12,961 bases of DNA from CBDTYW01 sp965364735 (lineage in GTDB: Bacteria; Actinomycetota; Nitriliruptoria; Nitriliruptorales; Nitriliruptoraceae). The DNA lies in assembly GCA_965364735.1 (NCBI GenBank), contig CBDTYW010000089.1:1-12961 (forward strand), given 5' to 3'. Positions 7,530 to 12,961 of this stretch are shown in pieces. The notes under the pieces were generated by a model. The model ran no database searches, was not told the origin of the DNA, and saw nothing but the letters and a program-made list of their open reading frames with translations. The position numbers and the translations under genes were made by a program. Positions within the stretch are counted from its first letter, which is position 1; each line of letters begins with the position of its first letter.

Positions 7530-8012
7530 TCAGTCCGTCTGCGCCGCGATCGCGTCCGGGTCGCGCCCCAGCGCTTCCAGGATGGCGCGGCAGGCGGAGT
7601 CGATCCCGGCGATCTCCTCGGCGTCGAGCGGATCGAACAGCCGTGTGCGGACCTCACGCACGTGCCCCGGCGCCGCGGCTTCGAGCGCCGCCATCCCCCC
7701 GTCGGTCAGGACGGCGCTCTGCCCGCGCCGGTCGTCCGGGTCCGCCTCCCGGCGCACCCAACCCAGCGATTCCAAGCGTCCGACCGCGTGGGACAGGCGG
7801 CTCCGAGACGACAACGTCTCCCCCGCGAGCTCGCTCATCCGCATCGACCGGGTGGGCTGGGCGGACAGCCGGACGAGGATCTCGTAGTAGGACAGCGGCA
7901 TCTCCGAGTCCTCACGCAGCTGACGGTCGAGGGCATCCTCGACGAGCCGCGTCGCGGAGATCCACAAGCGCCAGGTGGCCTTGAGATCCGGTTCGAGCCA
8001 GGGAGTCGTCAT
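7530..8012 (-). CDS. MarR-family transcriptional regulator
   Basis: 160 residues, typical MarR length. MarR proteins are dimeric winged-helix DNA-binding factors, mostly repressors released by small phenolic or oxidising ligands. Helical dimerisation segments occupy about 8-35 and 110-150. The winged helix spans about 40-105: LSYYEILVRLS, then MRMSELAGETLSSRSRLSHAV (recognition helix), then RLESLGWVRREADPDDRRGQ, where the DDRR at 93-96 marks the wing. Cys141 is the only cysteine and lies in the C-terminal dimerisation helix; a redox-sensing role for it is possible but unproven. The ATG at 8012 has no Shine-Dalgarno sequence. A TAGGAT -10-like hexamer ends 6 bases before it, so translation may be leaderless. 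It is divergent from the VOC gene and convergent with the reductase, and probably controls one or both as well as itself. Confidence 0.95.
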   Translation of the reverse strand: MTTPWLEPDLKATWRLWISATRLVEDALDRQLREDSEMPLSYYEILVRLSAQPTRSMRMSELAGETLSSRSRLSHAVGRLESLGWVRREADPDDRRGQSAVLTDGGMAALEAAAPGHVREVRTRLFDPLDAEEIAGIDSACRAILEALGRDPDAIAAQTD

Positions 8013-8018
8013 GGCCGG

Positions 8019-8024
8019 ATCCTA
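8019..8024 (-). promoter_or_regulatory. Possible -10 element for leaderless marR-type transcript
   Basis: On the minus strand TAGGAT (TANNNT pattern) is followed by six bases and then the regulator's ATG, so transcription would begin at or next to the start codon. Leaderless mRNAs with this spacing are common in Actinomycetota. No good -35 is visible. The inference rests on spacing alone. Confidence 0.4.
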
Positions 8025-8050
8025 GAGGAAGACCTTCACCCGACGGGAAT

Positions 8051-8066
8051 GATTGAGCGCTTGATC
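8051..8066. promoter_or_regulatory. Candidate MarR operator in the MarR/VOC intergenic region
   Basis: GATTGAGCGCTTGATC is an imperfect palindrome centred on AGCGCT, with 12 of 16 positions symmetric. It lies between the divergent MarR and VOC genes, about 40-50 bases from each start. The inner 12 bases TTGAGCGCTTGA match the motif upstream of the FMN reductase at 9 of 12 positions. Autoregulation from a shared divergent operator is the usual MarR layout; binding here is inferred. Confidence 0.45.
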
Positions 8067-8112
8067 GGCGTTGGGAAAATCACCTGCGAATCACTTCTGA
8101 AGGAGCCCGGAG

Positions 8113-8625
8113 ATGGGTGTCCACCGTCTGAACCACGCAGTCCTGTACGTCCGTGACGCCGACGCCACCGCCACGTTCTACGAGCAGGTCTTCGACTTCG
8201 TCCGCGACCCCGACATGGTCCTGCCGGGCGCGGTGTTCATGCGCGCGCCCGACTCGACGAACGACCACGACCTCGGCCTCTTCTCCCTCGGAGCGCAGGC
8301 GAACGCGTCGAGCTCCGGTCGCGGCGGCGGGGTCGGCCTCTACCACCTGGCCTGGGAGGTCGACACCCTCACCGACCTCGAGCGCATCTCGGCGCGGCTC
8401 CAGGACGCCGGCGCGCTGACCGGCGCCTCCGACCACGGCACCACCAAGAGCCTCTACGGCAAGGACCCCGACGGCATCGAGTTCGAGGTCGTCTGGCTGA
8501 TCCCGGCCGCCGACATCACCGACGCGGACCGCGCAGCAAGGACGAGGATCGGTCGCCTCGACCTGTCGCGCGAGATCGCCCGTCACGGCCCCGTCACCCC
8601 GAGCGGCGTCGGCATCAGCCGCTGA
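8113..8625 (+). CDS. VOC-family metalloprotein (glyoxalase/extradiol dioxygenase-like)
   Basis: 170 residues with the paired beta-alpha-beta-beta-beta modules of the vicinal oxygen chelate superfamily. The likely metal ligands are visible: His8 in RLNHAVLYVRD, His78 in LYHLAWEV and Glu125 in DPDGIEFEVVW. That His-His-Glu set fits the Fe(II)-dependent catechol 2,3-dioxygenase-like branch. Glyoxalase I and fosfomycin-type enzymes share the fold, so the reaction is not certain. YGKDPDGIEFE near 115-125 is the typical second-module loop. A 40-residue Arg/Asp-rich tail follows the core. AAGGAG (8100-8105) lies 7 bases before the ATG, the best ribosome site in the window. It diverges from the MarR gene and ends 30 bases before the tRNA. 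With the MarR and reductase neighbours, a role in breaking down or detoxifying catechols or quinones is a reasonable inference. Confidence 0.9.
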   Translation: MGVHRLNHAVLYVRDADATATFYEQVFDFVRDPDMVLPGAVFMRAPDSTNDHDLGLFSLGAQANASSSGRGGGVGLYHLAWEVDTLTDLERISARLQDAGALTGASDHGTTKSLYGKDPDGIEFEVVWLIPAADITDADRAARTRIGRLDLSREIARHGPVTPSGVGISR

Positions 8626-8636
8626 CCGGCCGGGGC

Positions 8637-8642
8637 TACGCT
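8637..8642 (+). promoter_or_regulatory. Possible -10 element of the tRNA-Arg promoter
   Basis: TACGCT fits the TANNNT pattern 13 bases before the first tRNA base, within the 30-base gap after the VOC gene. No matching -35 was recognised, so this is tentative. Confidence 0.3.
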
Positions 8643-8655
8643 CGAGCCGTCACTG

Positions 8656-8731
8656 GCCCCCGTAGCTCAGTGGATAGAGCGTGGGTTTCCTAAACCCTGC
8701 GTCGCAAGTTCGATTCTTGCCGGGGGCGCCA
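8656..8731 (+). tRNA. trnR: tRNA-Arg (anticodon CCU), CCA encoded
   Basis: A complete cloverleaf can be folded by hand. The acceptor GCCCCCG (8656-8662) pairs with CGGGGGC (8721-8727). The D stem is GCTC/GAGC with an AGTGGATA loop. The anticodon arm is TGGGT-TTCCTAA-ACCCT (8682-8698) with CCT at 8689-8691. The variable loop is five bases. The T arm is GCAAG-TTCGATT-CTTGC (8704-8720). The discriminator base is G8728 and an encoded CCA follows at 8729-8731. The outermost anticodon-stem pair (27-43) is a T-T mismatch, a small oddity. It reads AGG codons. A diverged copy of its 3' half follows 15 bases downstream. Confidence 0.96.
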
Positions 8732-8745
8732 GCATCAGGGTGTGC

Positions 8746-8789
8746 GTTCCTCAACCCTGCGTCGCACGTCGATTCTTGCCGGGGGCGCC
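8746..8789 (+). repeat. Diverged duplicate of the tRNA-Arg 3' half (att-like scar or tRNA remnant)
   Basis: These 44 bases repeat positions 8686-8730 of the tRNA, from the anticodon loop through the T arm and 3' acceptor strand, with three substitutions and one deleted base. The missing base and a substitution fall in the T arm. The 5' acceptor strand and D arm are absent and the CCA reads CCG, so this copy cannot make a tRNA. It could be an attachment-site relic of an element that used the tRNA 3' end, or what is left of a tandem tRNA gene. No integrase is present in the window. Confidence 0.85.
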
Positions 8790-8865
8790 GCACAGGACTG
8801 CTCACACGGGGTGATGCGCTGCCGACAGGTCGGTCACGGATCCCCGACGCGAGCGGCAGCCTGCA

Positions 8866-10575
8866 ATGACCGACCACTACCTCGACGCGACGCGACTTCT
8901 GGCCGAGGGCCGGACGAGCGACGCCCTCGTGCATGCCGTCCTGGCGGTCGCGCAGCGTATGGGCGCGCAGGACGTCACCGACGGGTCGAAGCCGAACCTC
9001 GCGATCGTCCGCGACGCCGACGCGAGCCTGCGACGAGCCAACGGCAACACGCCCAAGGAATCCGACCTTCTCCCTCCGGCGCGGTTCGACCGGACGATCC
9101 AGCACGGCGAGGACATCGTCCAGGTCGTCAACCATGCCCCCCCGGGGACGACGATCATGCTGCCCAGCGGGGTGATCCGAGGCGTCTGGGGACTGCGCCC
9201 GCGCGACGGCGTCGAGATCTGGTCCGACGGGACGACCGAGCTGCGCGGCACGACCGTCCTACCGCTGCACCGCTGGGAGAACGCCGGCGTCGGGCGCTGG
9301 ACGACGGCCATGCAGTTCCGCCTGCTCCCCGACTACGCGACGTCGGACAACACCCGTGACCCGTTCGACCCGAACGTCCAGCCCGAGAAGCTGTACGCGG
9401 ACGGCGTCGCGCTGCGACGCGTCGTCAGCGAGCCGCAGGCCGGCGAATGGTCGCTCGAGCTCAGCGACGACGGCCACCACCGCATCGCCACGGGCGAGTC
9501 ACCCGCCGACTCGGAGATCGAGTTCGCGCACAGCGGTCCGGACGGCACCTACGACCTGATCTCCTCGAGCGCTGCCGGTGTCGTGCTCGCCAACTTCACC
9601 GTCTCGCGCTACGCGACCCCGCTCTACCGCGGAGCCATCGGTCGACTCTCCGAGGACCGCGACGCCATGGGGCCCGGCTGGCGGCTGCACCGCATCCTCG
9701 TCACCGACGTCTCCGGCTCCGGCATCTGCCTCGGCGAAGGGGCGCTCGTCGAGCACTGTCGCGTCCAGCGCTGTGGCCAGACGGGCATCCGCGCAGCTCG
9801 CCAGAGCGACGACTCGGTCGGCATGGAGCCGATCGTCATCACCGAGACCGCCGTCTCCGGCTGTGGACACCTCGTCACCACCGCACACGAGGGCGGAGCG
9901 ATCCACGTCGACGGGATCCCCACCATCGGACGCAAGCTCTGGCTGTACGACAACCCCGGTGCCGGCTGGGTCCTCGACAACGACCGCCACGCCAAGCAGG
10001 CCGGCCTCGAGCAGAGCCTCGTCGAACGCAACGGCAACGCCGGCGTCGTCGACCGACGCGGTGCTGCCTTCGGCGGCCGGACGCGGACCTACACCCGCAA
10101 CGTGATCCGCTTCAACGGCACGTCCATCGCGTCGAGCAGCAGCGACGGCTCCGGCCTCGTCATCCACGACTCCGCCGACGTCCAGGTCATGGACTGCCGC
10201 GTCTACGGCAACGCCGGCCACCAGGTCGTGCTGGCCGACCACGGCGACGATCCGGGCCTCCGACGGGTGTCGCTGAGCGACAACCACGTCGCCGGCGGCC
10301 GGCCGCTGCTCAAGCTCCAGCGAGGACGGACGTCGTCACACAACCCGCGCGCCGAGGTCACCGGACGCAACAACCACTGGTACGCGCGCCGCGAAGAACG
10401 CCCGATCGCGCTGCCCGACGGCCGCCTCGCGACCCTCGACGCGTGGGCGCTCGAGACCGACCAGCTCGCCGATCCCGACAACACCCCGCCGGACGCCTTC
10501 GACCTCGACGTGCTGACGCAGGCCTCGTACGGCCCAGAGCAGCCGGCAGCGATCAGGTCGCGGTCAGCCAGCTGA
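8866..10575 (+). CDS. Right-handed parallel beta-helix repeat protein, substrate unknown
   Basis: 569 residues. An Ala/Leu/Asp-rich helical N-terminus (1-60) shows no signal peptide or membrane helix. A beta-helix start follows at about 75-130: IVQVVNHAPPGTTIMLPSGV then GLRPRDGVEIWSDG, the form common in pectate-lyase-like and alginate-lyase-like folds. KLYADGVALRRV (175-186) resembles the inserted strand in beta-helix glycosidases and lyases, where a similar YVDGxxL segment recurs. From about 225 to 500 come short strand-turn repeats (VVLANFTVSRY, RILVTDVSGSGICLG, ALVEHCRVQRCGQTGIR, LEQSLVERNGNAGVV, VQVMDCRVYGNAGHQVV). Polysaccharide lyase, epimerase or glycosidase activity is possible, but I cannot assign catalytic residues. 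The ATG at 8866 lacks a clear ribosome site; the next methionine (32) would cut the helical region. Absence of a signal peptide is odd for this fold, which is mostly found in exported proteins. It begins just after the tRNA duplication. Confidence 0.8.
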   Translation: MTDHYLDATRLLAEGRTSDALVHAVLAVAQRMGAQDVTDGSKPNLAIVRDADASLRRANGNTPKESDLLPPARFDRTIQHGEDIVQVVNHAPPGTTIMLPSGVIRGVWGLRPRDGVEIWSDGTTELRGTTVLPLHRWENAGVGRWTTAMQFRLLPDYATSDNTRDPFDPNVQPEKLYADGVALRRVVSEPQAGEWSLELSDDGHHRIATGESPADSEIEFAHSGPDGTYDLISSSAAGVVLANFTVSRYATPLYRGAIGRLSEDRDAMGPGWRLHRILVTDVSGSGICLGEGALVEHCRVQRCGQTGIRAARQSDDSVGMEPIVITETAVSGCGHLVTTAHEGGAIHVDGIPTIGRKLWLYDNPGAGWVLDNDRHAKQAGLEQSLVERNGNAGVVDRRGAAFGGRTRTYTRNVIRFNGTSIASSSSDGSGLVIHDSADVQVMDCRVYGNAGHQVVLADHGDDPGLRRVSLSDNHVAGGRPLLKLQRGRTSSHNPRAEVTGRNNHWYARREERPIALPDGRLATLDAWALETDQLADPDNTPPDAFDLDVLTQASYGPEQPAAIRSRSAS

Positions 10576-10762
10576 TCACCTGCGAGACCGACGGGCTGTC
10601 CCAGGCGAGCTCCATGTGGTTGGTCGCGACGGTCGCGCTCGCCCCGGGGTTCCCGATGCCGGTGGCGTCGAGGCAGGATCCACGACGTTCGCGGTACGCA
10701 TGCCCGGCAAACCGCCCACCCGCTCCGCGTCGAACCACCTGCACTCCACGACGCACGGGCAC
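10553..10762 (-). pseudogene. Frameshifted 3' remnant of a leftward gene, probably alpha/beta-hydrolase-like
   Basis: The gap between two rightward genes carries leftward coding signal. From the TGA at 10553-10555 back to about 10678 the frame encodes SCLDATGIGNPGASATVATN then HMELAWDSPSVSQVISWL, with every third position of the last 33 codons G or C. Upstream of about 10679 the good frame shifts by one and continues as VECRWFDAERVGGLPGMRTA then NVVD. Adding one base after the GAT codon would join the two into one sensible C-terminus. The NHMELAW stretch resembles the catalytic-His region of alpha/beta hydrolases, a tentative reading from memory. The remnant ends against the start of the hydrolase at 10768, so the rest of the gene is gone. 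It overlaps the last 23 bases of the beta-helix gene. A small live gene from the GTG at 10762 is the alternative. Confidence 0.5.
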
Positions 10763-10767
10763 CCACC

Positions 10768-11655
10768 ATGACGGCCGAGCTCATCAGCCTCCACCACCAC
10801 GACCTCAGCGCACGTCAGACGATCACCGTCAACGGCGTGGATCTCGTGGTGCGCGACAGCGGCAGCGGCGACCTCCCGCTCGTCCTGATGCACCACTACT
10901 ACGGCTCCATCGGGACCTGGGACGGCGTCGTCGCGCGCATGGCCGGCGAGCATCGCCTCATCGCCATCGACCGGGTCGGCTTCGGGGAGACCCAGCGACC
11001 GCGGCGGTCGGAGTGGCGGGATCGCAACCCGTACACGTTGGAGGCGTCGGTCGACCACGTGCTCGGCGTCCTCGACGCGCTCGGCATCGACCAAGCGATC
11101 CTCGTCGGCTCGAGCGCCGGCGGCACCTGCACCGTCAAGACGTGGGAGCACGCGCCGGAACGGATCGCCGGCATCGCGCTGGTGAGCCCGGCCATCGACG
11201 GTGACGTCGGCCCTCCTGCTGCCACGCGGCCAATCCTGCGCACCGCGCCGATGCAGGCGATCATGCAGCTCGTCGTGGCCATCGCGTCCCGTCGCATCGA
11301 CCTCGATCGCATCACCGGCGCATGGGCACGTCCCGAGCGCGCGACCGCTTCCCATCTGGCCCCGTACATGCGCGCTCAGTCCGCGGACGGCTTCGCTCGC
11401 GGCATCGCCGAACGACTCGTGGCCGACACTCCACCGGACCTGACGGGGGTGCTGCCGACGATCCGCGTTCCCTCCACCGTCGTCTGGGGTGACAGCGACC
11501 GGGTCATCCACGCTCGCTGGAACCGCCAGACCGCCGGGGCGATCCCGGGGGCGCGGGCGATCGAGATCCCGGACTGCGGCCACACGCCGCAGGAAGAGCG
11601 CCCGGACGCGCTCGTCGACATCCTGCGCGAGCTGCATGCACGCGTGACGGCCTGA
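10768..11655 (+). CDS. Alpha/beta-fold hydrolase
   Basis: 295 residues, typical size. These enzymes use a Ser-His-Asp triad to cleave esters, amides, C-C bonds or halides. The nucleophile elbow is VGSSAGG (113-119) with Ser116. The acid is Asp244 in VWGDSDRVIH and the base is His272 in IPDCGHTPQEE. The oxyanion region HHYYGS (42-47) follows the first long strand, with Trp51 nearby as in many C-C hydrolases and esterases. DRVGFGETQRP (68-78) is the usual post-strand-4 segment. A cap lies at about 145-225. There is no signal peptide. C-C bond hydrolase, esterase and haloperoxidase-like roles all fit; a link to ring-cleavage products of the nearby VOC enzyme is only speculation. No clear Shine-Dalgarno precedes the ATG, and its leader is the remnant of another gene. 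Its stop lies 5 bases from the stop of the convergent permease. Confidence 0.9.
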   Translation: MTAELISLHHHDLSARQTITVNGVDLVVRDSGSGDLPLVLMHHYYGSIGTWDGVVARMAGEHRLIAIDRVGFGETQRPRRSEWRDRNPYTLEASVDHVLGVLDALGIDQAILVGSSAGGTCTVKTWEHAPERIAGIALVSPAIDGDVGPPAATRPILRTAPMQAIMQLVVAIASRRIDLDRITGAWARPERATASHLAPYMRAQSADGFARGIAERLVADTPPDLTGVLPTIRVPSTVVWGDSDRVIHARWNRQTAGAIPGARAIEIPDCGHTPQEERPDALVDILRELHARVTA

Positions 11656-11660
11656 CCCGA

Positions 11661-12506
11661 TCAGCGCCGGAGGAACGCCGCCGGAAGCGCTCGAGCGAGG
11701 ACGCGGTGGGCGCCGGTCATGACCACGAGCGGCACGAGCGCGGTCAGCAGCGCCGACGCGGCCACGACGCCATCGGAGCCCAGCCCTGCCGAGAGGCCGG
11801 CCAGATGCGTCGCCACGACCTCGACGTCGTCCTGCCCGGACAACAGCACCGTCGCCACGAGGTGATCGTTCCAGATCCAGAGAGCCTGCCAGACCAACAC
11901 CGCACCCACCGTGGGGCGCACGATCGGCAGCACCACTCGTCGGAGCACGGTCGCCGTGGTCGCTCCCTCGAGCCGAGCCGCCTCGACGGCCGAACGTGGT
12001 ACCGAATCCATGGCGTCACGCAGGACCAACAGCGCGAGCGGGAGGCCGAACGCAGCATGCGCGAGCGCCAGCGCCACGATCGTCGAGGTGTCCCCGAACG
12101 TCGCCGTCCACCGGACGATCGGACCCACCACCACCTGCAGCGGCAGCACGAGCGCCACGAACAGCGCCGACAGCAGGAGGCCACGTCGGGGAACGGGCAG
12201 CCACGTGAGCGCGTAGGCCCCGTGGACGGCCGCGACCGCCGGCGCCGCGACCCCGACGGCGATCACCGCGACCGTGGTGACCACTGAGCGCCACGCCGGG
12301 ACCCCACCGACCCGCGCGAAGGTCGCGTCGCGGACATGCTCCATCGTCAGCGACGTCGGCGAGGTGAACGCCGACCACCAGCCGTCGGCCCCTGCGCTGC
12401 CATCCGACACCGCCGTCCCGACGAGCGCCAGCAGCGGGAGCGACCACACGATGCCGACGGCGATCGCGACGACCGTCGCGACGCCCACGGGGCGCGCGGC
12501 CTTCAT
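11661..12506 (-). CDS. Carbohydrate-type ABC transporter permease, MalG-like
   Basis: 281 residues, the usual size for the second permease of CUT1-type sugar importers. About six hydrophobic helices can be seen (near 8-31, 74-100, 109-130, 141-163, 200-222 and 247-268). The EAA loop that docks on the ATPase is EAARLEGATTATVLRRVVLP (175-194), followed by IVRPT. WIWNDHLVATVLL (210-222) matches the family's WNDFLLPLVLL segment. The extracytoplasmic loop after helix 1 (32-73) is the usual long MalG loop. Its ATG overlaps the TGA of the upstream permease (ATGA), so the two are translationally coupled. No binding protein or ATPase follows; the operon ends here against the convergent hydrolase, so those genes must lie upstream of the window or elsewhere. 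The sugar cannot be read from the permease. Confidence 0.92.
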   Translation of the reverse strand: MKAARPVGVATVVAIAVGIVWSLPLLALVGTAVSDGSAGADGWWSAFTSPTSLTMEHVRDATFARVGGVPAWRSVVTTVAVIAVGVAAPAVAAVHGAYALTWLPVPRRGLLLSALFVALVLPLQVVVGPIVRWTATFGDTSTIVALALAHAAFGLPLALLVLRDAMDSVPRSAVEAARLEGATTATVLRRVVLPIVRPTVGAVLVWQALWIWNDHLVATVLLSGQDDVEVVATHLAGLSAGLGSDGVVAASALLTALVPLVVMTGAHRVLARALPAAFLRR

Positions 12507-12961
12507 GACATGCTCCGACCGAGGCGCCGGATCGCGATCGCCACGGCCACCGTGGTGATCGCCAGCATCGTGGCGATCAGCGAAGACTCCCCGGTTGCCC
12601 CCAGCATCAGGTCATCCACGAACATCGTCGCCAGCATCTGGGTCCCGTCGCGACCGCGCGTCAGGACCTGCACGACGTCGAAGACCCGCAGCACCGGGAT
12701 CACGGTCGTCAGCGCGACGAGGATCAGCGTCGGCCGGACGCTCGGGATCGTCACGAGCCGGAGGACCTGCCACTGCGTGGCGCCGTCCGCCTGCGCTGCC
12801 TCGACACGTGCGCGCGGGATCCGGTCGACGGCGGCGCGCAGCAGCAGCATCGCCAGCCCGGCGTGCGTCCACACGACGACGGACATGAGCACCAGGTCGT
12901 TGAGCACGCCAGCCGCCAACCAGCGCTGACCGGCCGCGTCGCCGCTCGCCCCCGTCAGCAG
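12503..12961 (-). CDS. Carbohydrate-type ABC transporter permease, MalF-like, 5' end outside window
   Basis: The last 152 residues are present and the frame is open to the window edge. A TTG at 12919 lies within the coding frame and is not the start, because 14 good in-frame codons precede it to the edge. The visible part covers the last three or four helices of a MalF/UgpA-type permease: LVLMSVVVWTHAGLAMLLL (23-41), then the EAA loop EAAQADGATQWQVLRLVTIP (54-73) with SVRPT, then a helix near 79-93, the FDVVQVLTRG segment (94-103), and a final helix (127-145). It ends with RRLGRSMS. CUT1 importers pair one MalF-like and one MalG-like permease, as here, with a four-base ATGA overlap to the next gene. 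TRGRDGTQMLATMFVDD takes the place of the usual TxGGPxxxTxxL stretch, and is slightly unusual in lacking the GGP. Confidence 0.9.
   Translation of the reverse strand: MLTGASGDAAGQRWLAAGVLNDLVLMSVVVWTHAGLAMLLLRAAVDRIPRARVEAAQADGATQWQVLRLVTIPSVRPTLILVALTTVIPVLRVFDVVQVLTRGRDGTQMLATMFVDDLMLGATGESSLIATMLAITTVAVAIAIRRLGRSMS

Noticed and set aside
7520..7533. CTGACG-TC-CGTCAG dyad at the convergent reductase and MarR stops, as a bidirectional terminator.
   Set aside because: Five or six base pairs with a tiny loop and no T tract. The symmetry arises mainly because the two genes end with the same bases.
8681..8869. 62-codon open frame over the tRNA and its copy.
   Set aside because: It lies within the tRNA and the duplicated half; its repeated FLNPAS peptide is only the translated tRNA repeat.
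9447..11204. 585-codon open frame on the plus strand crossing the beta-helix gene and the hydrolase.
   Set aside because: Arg/Pro-dominated translation with no domain, overlapping two better-supported genes in another frame.
12917..12919. TTG as the start of the MalF-like permease.
   Set aside because: The frame continues with good codons to the window edge, and the family needs several more helices upstream.

Overview
The window is very GC-rich, with almost all third codon positions G or C, GTG and TTG starts, and long shadow reading frames in every direction. The large secreted protein with three cell-wall-binding type 2 repeats (RYDTAARLSA, NFPDALAAG, VVILGG motifs) is typical of Actinomycetota, and of deep lineages such as Nitriliruptoria or Acidimicrobiia in particular. 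The lineage is an inference; there is no rRNA or other marker to settle it. The window looks chromosomal. I see no transposase, integrase, CRISPR array or phage gene.

Left part (1-6822), envelope and sugar genes. A 5'-truncated membrane-anchored protein with an extracellular domain runs rightward to 1188. It converges on a leftward pair: a family 1 glycoside hydrolase homologue (1198-2505) and, 38 bases upstream of it, a 1055-residue exported protein (2544-5711). The exported protein has a signal peptide, nine or ten beta-propeller-like repeats, two fibronectin III domains, an acidic Pro-rich linker and three cell-wall-binding repeats. The glycosidase homologue keeps the family scaffold but has lost both catalytic glutamates and most sugar-contact residues, so it is probably a pseudoenzyme. 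A PfkB-type sugar kinase (5857-6822) diverges from the exported protein.

Middle part (6948-8625), a compact redox and detoxification-like group. It holds an NAD(P)H-dependent FMN reductase family protein, a convergent MarR regulator, and a divergent VOC (glyoxalase/dioxygenase) protein. A 12-base motif, TTGAG(T/C)(A/G)C(A/T)TGA, occurs once upstream of the reductase and once in the MarR/VOC intergenic region. It is a candidate MarR operator tying the three genes into one regulon.

Right part (8656-12961). A tRNA-Arg(CCU) is followed 15 bases later by a diverged copy of its own 3' half, which is either an integration scar or a decayed tandem tRNA. Next come a 569-residue cytoplasmic-looking right-handed beta-helix protein, a frameshifted 3' remnant of a leftward gene squeezed into the gap, an alpha/beta hydrolase, and, convergent with it, two translationally coupled sugar-type ABC permeases (MalG-like complete, MalF-like cut by the window edge).

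No gene-free stretch exceeds about 200 bases. The largest gaps are 10576-10767 (the remnant), 5712-5856 (divergent promoter region, no confident promoter seen), 8732-8865 (tRNA copy) and 6823-6947 (reductase leader). No convincing intrinsic terminators were seen; three convergent gene pairs end within 5 to 9 bases of each other. No clearly new multi-gene system is visible. The strongest oddities are the inactive-looking glycosidase, the tRNA 3'-half duplication, the shared operator-like motif and the frameshifted gene remnant.
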